From Burkholderia paludis (lineage in GTDB: Bacteria > Pseudomonadota > Gammaproteobacteria > Burkholderiales > Burkholderiaceae), in the NCBI RefSeq assembly GCF_000732615.1, contig NZ_JPGL01000007.1, forward strand, positions 62,001 through 126,000: a stretch of DNA of 64,000 nt. Reading direction: 5' to 3'. The stretch's first letter is position 1. Each line of letters opens with the position of its first letter. The translations under genes were made by a program, and so were the position numbers. Positions 60,067 to 64,000 of the stretch are shown one piece after another. The notes under the pieces were generated by a model, which was not told the origin of the DNA, made no database searches, and saw only the letters and a program-made list of their open reading frames with translations.

Positions 60067-61089
60067 ATGACCCGTCCCGCCCCGGCCCCTCGCCACCTGC
60101 TGTCCTTCCGTTTCGTCCGTCACGTACTGGGGGCCGCCGCCGCGGCCGCCACCCTGCTGGCGACGCCCGCCGCGCACGCGGCCGCGCCGCTCAGGATCGG
60201 CTACAGCGACTGGCCCGGCTGGGTCGCCTTCCAGGTCGCGCTCGACAAGGGCTGGTTCAGGGAAGCCGGCGTCGACGTCGATTTCGAATGGTTCGATTAC
60301 TCGGCGTCGCTCGACGCGTTTTCCGCCGGCAAGCTCGACGCGGTTGCGGCGACGAACGGCGACGCCCTCGTGACGGGCGCGGCGGGCGCGAAGAACGTGA
60401 TGATCCTGCTCACCGACTATTCCGCCGGCAACGACATGATCGTCGCCAAGCCGCCGCTGCGCAGCGTCGAGGCGCTCAAGGGCCGCAAGGTCGGCGTCGA
60501 ACTCGGCCTGGTCGATCATCTGCTGCTCGAAACCGCGCTGCAGAAACACGGGCTGAAGGACGGCGACGTCACGCTCGTGAATGCGAAAACCAACGAACTG
60601 CCGCAGGTGCTCGGTTCGTCGGCCGACATCGCCGCGGTGGCGGCGTGGCAGCCGAACGCCGGCGAGGCGTTGAAACGCGCGCCGGGCGCACGCGCGATCT
60701 TCACGTCGGCGGATGCGCCGGGGTTGATCTACGACGCGATCACGGTCGCGCCGGCGAGCCTCGCCGCGCGCCGGGCCGACTGGGGCAAGGTGATCAAGGT
60801 CTGGTATCGCTGCGTCGCGTACATCAACGATCCGAAGACGCAGGCCGATGCGGTCAGGATCATGTCCGCGCGTGTCGGGCTGCCGCCGGAACAATATCTC
60901 CCGCTGCTGAAGGGCACCCACCTGCTCGACGAGGCTGCCGCGAAGCGCACGTTCCGCAAGGGCGACGGGCTCGATTCGATCTACGGCTCGACGCGCAACG
61001 CGAATGCGTTCAACGTGCGCAACGGCGTCTACAAGCAGTCGCAGGACGTCGACGCGTATATCGATCCGCGCCTGGTCGCGCCGCATTGA
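60067..61089 (+). CDS. ABC transporter periplasmic substrate-binding protein (guanidine locus)
   Basis: A 340-residue NitT/TauT/SsuA-type binding protein. A long signal peptide (about 1-40, ending AHA-A) is followed by APLRIGYSDWPGWVAFQVALDKGWF, the typical first-lobe entry. The hinge and second lobe include LRSVEALKGRKVGVELGLVDHLL. ATG 60067 has CTGGAGAAC upstream. A longer in-frame start at 59791 overlaps the riboswitch and is rejected. It is the ligand-binding partner of the permease and ATPase encoded on the opposite strand. The ligand is inferred to be guanidine or a relative from the riboswitch. Confidence 0.92.
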   Translation: MTRPAPAPRHLLSFRFVRHVLGAAAAAATLLATPAAHAAAPLRIGYSDWPGWVAFQVALDKGWFREAGVDVDFEWFDYSASLDAFSAGKLDAVAATNGDALVTGAAGAKNVMILLTDYSAGNDMIVAKPPLRSVEALKGRKVGVELGLVDHLLLETALQKHGLKDGDVTLVNAKTNELPQVLGSSADIAAVAAWQPNAGEALKRAPGARAIFTSADAPGLIYDAITVAPASLAARRADWGKVIKVWYRCVAYINDPKTQADAVRIMSARVGLPPEQYLPLLKGTHLLDEAAAKRTFRKGDGLDSIYGSTRNANAFNVRNGVYKQSQDVDAYIDPRLVAPH

Positions 61090-61094
61090 CCGGC

Positions 61095-61124
61095 GCCGGG
61101 CCGCGCGTCGGGCGCCGGCCCGGC
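61095..61124 (+). terminator. Hairpin after binding-protein gene
   Basis: GCCGGGCC at 61095-61102 pairs with GGCCCGGC at 61117-61124, separated by 14 nt. No T-run. It may mark the end of the first transcript or an attenuator before the porin gene. Confidence 0.4.
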
Positions 61125-61453
61125 TGACGAAGGCGCACGCGCCGGCTCCCGTCGCCGCATCCCGGGTGCGCGTCGACGCCCGGGTGCGGCCGGCGGCGAT
61201 CGCCGCCGCACCGTCGCGACGGCCCGCCGGACACGACACGGCCCGATCGGCATCGCCCGTTCGATCGCGCCCCTCCCGCCCTCTTTGCGTCCGATTGCCG
61301 GCCGAACGACGGCCGGTTGCCGCTGCGCGATTCCATGCGAATCCGCAGAGGACCTTTCCTGTGCAACGCCTTAATCGAACTCCGCACGATCTCCAATAAT
61401 GGCCGCTCGATCCGCCGGCCACCGGGCCCGGAGGAAAAACGATAAAAACTCCT
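61125..61453. other. Intergenic region before porin gene
   Basis: About 330 bases. The last part carries the leader of the porin gene (CGGAGGAAAAACG near 61430). Open frames here have no coding character. I see no riboswitch or RNA gene. Confidence 0.4.
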
Positions 61454-62665
61454 ATGCATTCCTACAAAATGAACAAGCACGCCACCACTCACGCCGCGGG
61501 GACCGCCATTGCCGCCTGCCTGACCGCCTTCGCGCCGGGGGGCGCACAGGCACAGAGCAGCGTGACGCTGTACGGCCTGATCGACACGTCCATCACGTAC
61601 GCAACGAACCAGCGCACGCATGGCGCAGGCTCGCCGGGCAGCGGCACGGTCGCGATGACGAGCGGCGCACTGAACGCGTCGCGCTGGGGGCTGCGCGGCC
61701 GCGAGGATCTCGGCGGCGGGATGGCCGCGGTGTTTACGCTCGAGAACGGCTTCTCCGGCACCACCGGCGGGCTGTCGCAGAAAGGCGTCGACATGTTCGG
61801 CCGCCAGGCATGGGTGGGCGTGAGCTCGAAGACGGCCGGCACGCTCACGTTCGGCCGCCAGTACGACCTGATCCTCGATTTCGTGACGCCGCTCGGCGCG
61901 TCCGGCCCCGGCTGGGGCGGCAACCTCGCGGTGCATCCGTACGACAACGACGATTCGAACCGCAACCTGCGCATCAACCAGGCGGTGAAGTACACGAGCC
62001 CGACGTACCGCGGACTGACGTTCGGCGCGATGTACGGGTTCTCGAACACCGCCGGCCAGTTCTCCAACAATGCGGCCTGGAGTGCCGGGGTGTCGTACGC
62101 GAACGGGCCGCTCAAACTCGGCGCGGGCTACCTGAAGATCAGCCGCGATCGCAACTCGCCGAACCCGAACGGCGCGCTCAGCACGGTCGACGGTTCGGCG
62201 ACGATCACGGGCGGCAACCAGCAGATCTGGGCCGCGGCCGGCCGTTATGCCTTCGGGCCGCATTCGGTCGGCGCCGCGTGGTCGCACTCGACCACCGACG
62301 GCGTGACGGGCGTGCTCCAGGGCGGCAGCATCGCCCCGCTGAAGGGCGAATCGCTGGTGTTCGACAACTTCACGGTCGACGGCCGCTTCTTCGTCACGCG
62401 CGCGTTGAGCCTCTCGGCCGCGTACACGTACACGATGGGCCGCTTCGACACGCGCACGGGCCAGACGCGCCCGAAATGGAACCAGGTCGTCGCGCAGGCC
62501 GACTACGCGCTGTCGAAGCGCACGGACGCGTACCTCGAAGGCGTCTACCAGAGCGTGAGCGGCGGCAACGGCAATCCCGCGTTCAACGCAACCGTCTGGA
62601 CGCTGACGCCGTCGGCGAACAGCAACCAGGTCGTCGTCGCGCTGGGGCTGCGCCACAAGTTCTGA
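61454..62665 (+). CDS. Outer-membrane general porin (Gram-negative porin, OmpC/Omp38-like)
   Basis: A 403-residue 16-stranded beta-barrel porin of the Burkholderia type. The signal peptide ends near AQAQ, and the mature N-terminus QSSVTLYGLIDTSITYA and the barrel-closing C-terminal VVVALGLRHKF (terminal Phe) are characteristic. LRGREDLGGGMAAVFTLENGF and FGRQAWVGVSS are family motifs. ATG 61454 or 61469 could be the start. It lies 364 nt after the binding-protein gene in the same direction, so it may admit the same cationic substrate across the outer membrane. That role is inferred by position. Confidence 0.9.
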   Translation: MHSYKMNKHATTHAAGTAIAACLTAFAPGGAQAQSSVTLYGLIDTSITYATNQRTHGAGSPGSGTVAMTSGALNASRWGLRGREDLGGGMAAVFTLENGFSGTTGGLSQKGVDMFGRQAWVGVSSKTAGTLTFGRQYDLILDFVTPLGASGPGWGGNLAVHPYDNDDSNRNLRINQAVKYTSPTYRGLTFGAMYGFSNTAGQFSNNAAWSAGVSYANGPLKLGAGYLKISRDRNSPNPNGALSTVDGSATITGGNQQIWAAAGRYAFGPHSVGAAWSHSTTDGVTGVLQGGSIAPLKGESLVFDNFTVDGRFFVTRALSLSAAYTYTMGRFDTRTGQTRPKWNQVVAQADYALSKRTDAYLEGVYQSVSGGNGNPAFNATVWTLTPSANSNQVVVALGLRHKF

Positions 62666-63299
62666 TCGTGCAGCCTGCGCGCGGACGCCATCCGTTCCGC
62701 GTGCAGGCCGATCGCTGCCCGCATCCGGAAGTCATCGGCGTGCCCTGGCCCCTGAGCCCGCGCACGCCGAAACCTCGCTTTCGGACGGGTTGGCAACCGC
62801 CCGGCGACTGGCCGGGCGGTTGCCCTCGGGCCCGCGCCATCCCACGGCTCGGCCCACGATCTTGCAAGGCGCTCGTTCCGGAACAAGCGCCCCGTGATGC
62901 AGAACCGCTACGCGCCGCGCGACACGCTCACGTCGCCGCAAGCACGCGCGACCGGTCGCGCCCCGCGCCGCAACATGCGGCGCGACGACCCGCGCCCGCC
63001 GCGCCGGCGTCGTACCCGCTACACCCGCTCGGGAGCAGGAATGCCCTCCCGATCATCGCGCCGACGCAAAAAATGCGAAGCAACTGGTCACGTTGCGACA
63101 TTTTTCCTAATCTGATTGCAGCGACGCCGTGCTTCGGCGTTCCGGCCGCAACATGCTTTCATCCGGCTTGTCGCACATCGCCGGCAGACGAACCCGCATC
63201 ACGCCGGCGAGGCCCGACCGTTCGCGCCGTCGCGGCCGGCGCGCGTGCGCGGGTCACACGCGCCCCGCCATGAACGCAGTCAATCGCTGGAGACGAACG
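62666..63299. other. Intergenic region between porin and Pal-like genes
   Basis: About 630 bases. The strong hairpin at 62792-62824 ends the porin transcript. The rest includes an AT-rich promoter-like part near 63060-63120. A frame from 62894 to 63115 has no coding character. Confidence 0.45.
62792..62824 (+). terminator. Strong hairpin after porin gene
   Basis: GGCAACCGCCCGGC-GACTG-GCCGGGCGGTTGCC: perfect 14-bp arms. There is no T-run, but the stability and position 127 nt after the porin stop suggest transcript termination. Confidence 0.65.
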
Positions 63300-63791
63300 A
63301 TGAGCAAATTGAACCGATTTGCGGTCCTGGCAGCCTTCGTACTGCTTGCCGGCTGCCATCACGCGGCGAAAACCCCCGAGAATGCCGGCATGGCGCAGAC
63401 GCCGTCGCGCGAAGCCGTCGCAACGGTGATGGCCGACGATCTCGACAATCCGAACAGCCCGCTCGCGAAGCGCAGCATCTACTTCGATTTCGACCAGTAC
63501 TCCGTCAAGCCCGAATACCAGTCGCTGCTGCAGGCGCATGCCGACTACCTGCGCAGCCATCCGTCGCGGCACGTGCTGATCCAGGGCAACACGGACGAGC
63601 GCGGCACGTCCGAATACAACCTCGCGCTCGGCGAGCGCCGTTCGCAGGCGGTGGCGAGTGTGCTTGAAACGCTCGGCGTGCCGGCCGCGCAACTCGAGGC
63701 GGTCAGCCTCGGCAAGGAAAAGCCGGTCGGGCTCGGTCACGACGAGGAGTCGTGGGCCCAGAATCGCCGGGCCGATCTCGTCTATCGCTGA
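63300..63791 (+). CDS. Pal/OmpA-family peptidoglycan-associated lipoprotein
   Basis: A 163-residue lipoprotein. The signal peptide ends in a Leu-Ala-Gly-Cys lipobox near residue 17. The C-terminal OmpA domain (about 60-163) has IYFDFDQYSVKPEYQ, the peptidoglycan-binding HVLIQGNTDERGTSEYNLALGERR and the closing SWAQNRRADLVYR. It would link the outer membrane to peptidoglycan. Size and domain plan match Pal, but the gene lies outside a tol-pal cluster, so it is likely a paralogue. CTGGAGACGAACG precedes ATG 63300; the longer frame from 63129 is rejected. Confidence 0.9.
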   Translation: MSKLNRFAVLAAFVLLAGCHHAAKTPENAGMAQTPSREAVATVMADDLDNPNSPLAKRSIYFDFDQYSVKPEYQSLLQAHADYLRSHPSRHVLIQGNTDERGTSEYNLALGERRSQAVASVLETLGVPAAQLEAVSLGKEKPVGLGHDEESWAQNRRADLVYR

Positions 63792-63828
63792 TCGCGCGCG
63801 GCTGTACGCCGGCGGCCCGGGAGGATGA

Positions 63829-63854
63829 GGCGGCGGCGACTGAAAAGCCGCCGC
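63829..63854. terminator. Weak hairpin between Pal-like and cytochrome genes
   Basis: GCGGCGGC at 63830-63837 pairs with GCCGCCGC at 63847-63854 across a 9-nt loop. No T-run, so this is only a candidate. Confidence 0.35.
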
Positions 63855-63930
63855 GCGAGGTCGGGCGGCACATCGCGCGCGAGCGCCGGACACCGGCCGC
63901 CTCGCGCGCGCTGCCCGCTCCGGGCGCGAC

Positions 63931-64000
63931 TTAACGCATGGCCTTCACGTCGGCCGGCGTGACGCTCGCGGGCTGGCCGCCCCACGTCGCGCGCAGGTAG
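63931..64000 (-). CDS. C-terminal end of a probable cytochrome c (gene continues beyond right edge)
   Basis: Only 22 codons and the TAA stop (63931-63933) are visible. The frame reads YLRATWGGQPASVTPADVKAMR. It resembles the C-terminus of the triheme cytochrome c in this window (FMRAGWNNGAPAVQPADVAKLR), so a cytochrome subunit of an alcohol/aldehyde dehydrogenase is the best guess. No heme motif is in view, so the call is tentative. Confidence 0.5.
   Translation of the reverse strand, partial: YLRATWGGQPASVTPADVKAMR

Overview
The window looks like a Burkholderia chromosome segment, most likely the Burkholderia cepacia complex. The base composition is strongly GC-rich with GC3-biased codons. 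The proteins are of Burkholderia type (ZmpA/ZmpB-like metalloprotease, Burkholderia-style porin, isoquinoline-oxidoreductase-type molybdoenzyme), and a KfrA-like plasmid-type DNA-binding protein is present. KfrA, a ZmpA-type protease and many transporter, regulator and catabolic cassettes suggest a secondary replicon (chromosome 2 or 3). That placement is an inference from content only. No rRNA, tRNA or CRISPR array was seen.

Layout. 1-4.0 kb: a small-acid catabolic group (MFS transporter cut by the window edge, amidohydrolase, isocitrate-lyase-superfamily enzyme, MHS-family symporter). 4.0-7.0 kb: two small lipoproteins and a NarL-type two-component system. 7.3-8.1 kb: an unknown protein. 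8.4-13.0 kb: a bufferin (MNIO/DUF692 RiPP metallophore) operon with a SigF-like promoter, facing a sigma factor/NrsF anti-sigma pair; NrsF is duplicated and the copy in the bufferin operon lacks one conserved cysteine. 13.3-18.0 kb: TetR regulator, DEDD-type exoribonuclease, KfrA and a Tat-exported lipoprotein behind a 22-bp perfect palindrome. 17.9-26.0 kb: a TetR repressor sharing an operator with an NADP-dependent oxidoreductase, then a quinol monooxygenase, a molybdenum hydroxylase with triheme cytochrome c, and an aldehyde dehydrogenase. 26.1-30.5 kb: an AT-richer accessory island with a truncated IS, decayed gene fragments, unknown small genes and a VapBC pair. 30.8-39.5 kb: ZmpA-type protease, a convergent two-component system, an unknown protein and a diguanylate cyclase.

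39.6-51.3 kb: an SgrR-like regulator divergent from an oxidoreductase and a tightly overlapping, apparently biosynthetic operon: ALAS-type alpha-oxoamine synthase, Fe(II)/2OG dioxygenase, divergent KAS III-like enzyme, ATP-grasp ligase, PaaK-like adenylating enzyme with a large N-terminal extension, class V aminotransferase and MFS exporter. I cannot match this combination to a known natural-product pathway, and it is the best candidate here for an undescribed system.

52.1-62.7 kb: a guanidine-utilisation locus. A guanidine carboxylase (often labelled urea carboxylase), two DUF1989 carboxyguanidine deiminase-type subunits and an ABC permease/ATPase lie on the minus strand. The ABC binding protein and a porin lie on the plus strand. 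Each divergent arm is preceded by its own guanidine-I (ykkC) riboswitch. No allophanate hydrolase is in view. The window ends with a Pal/OmpA-like lipoprotein and the C-terminus of a probable cytochrome c on the minus strand.
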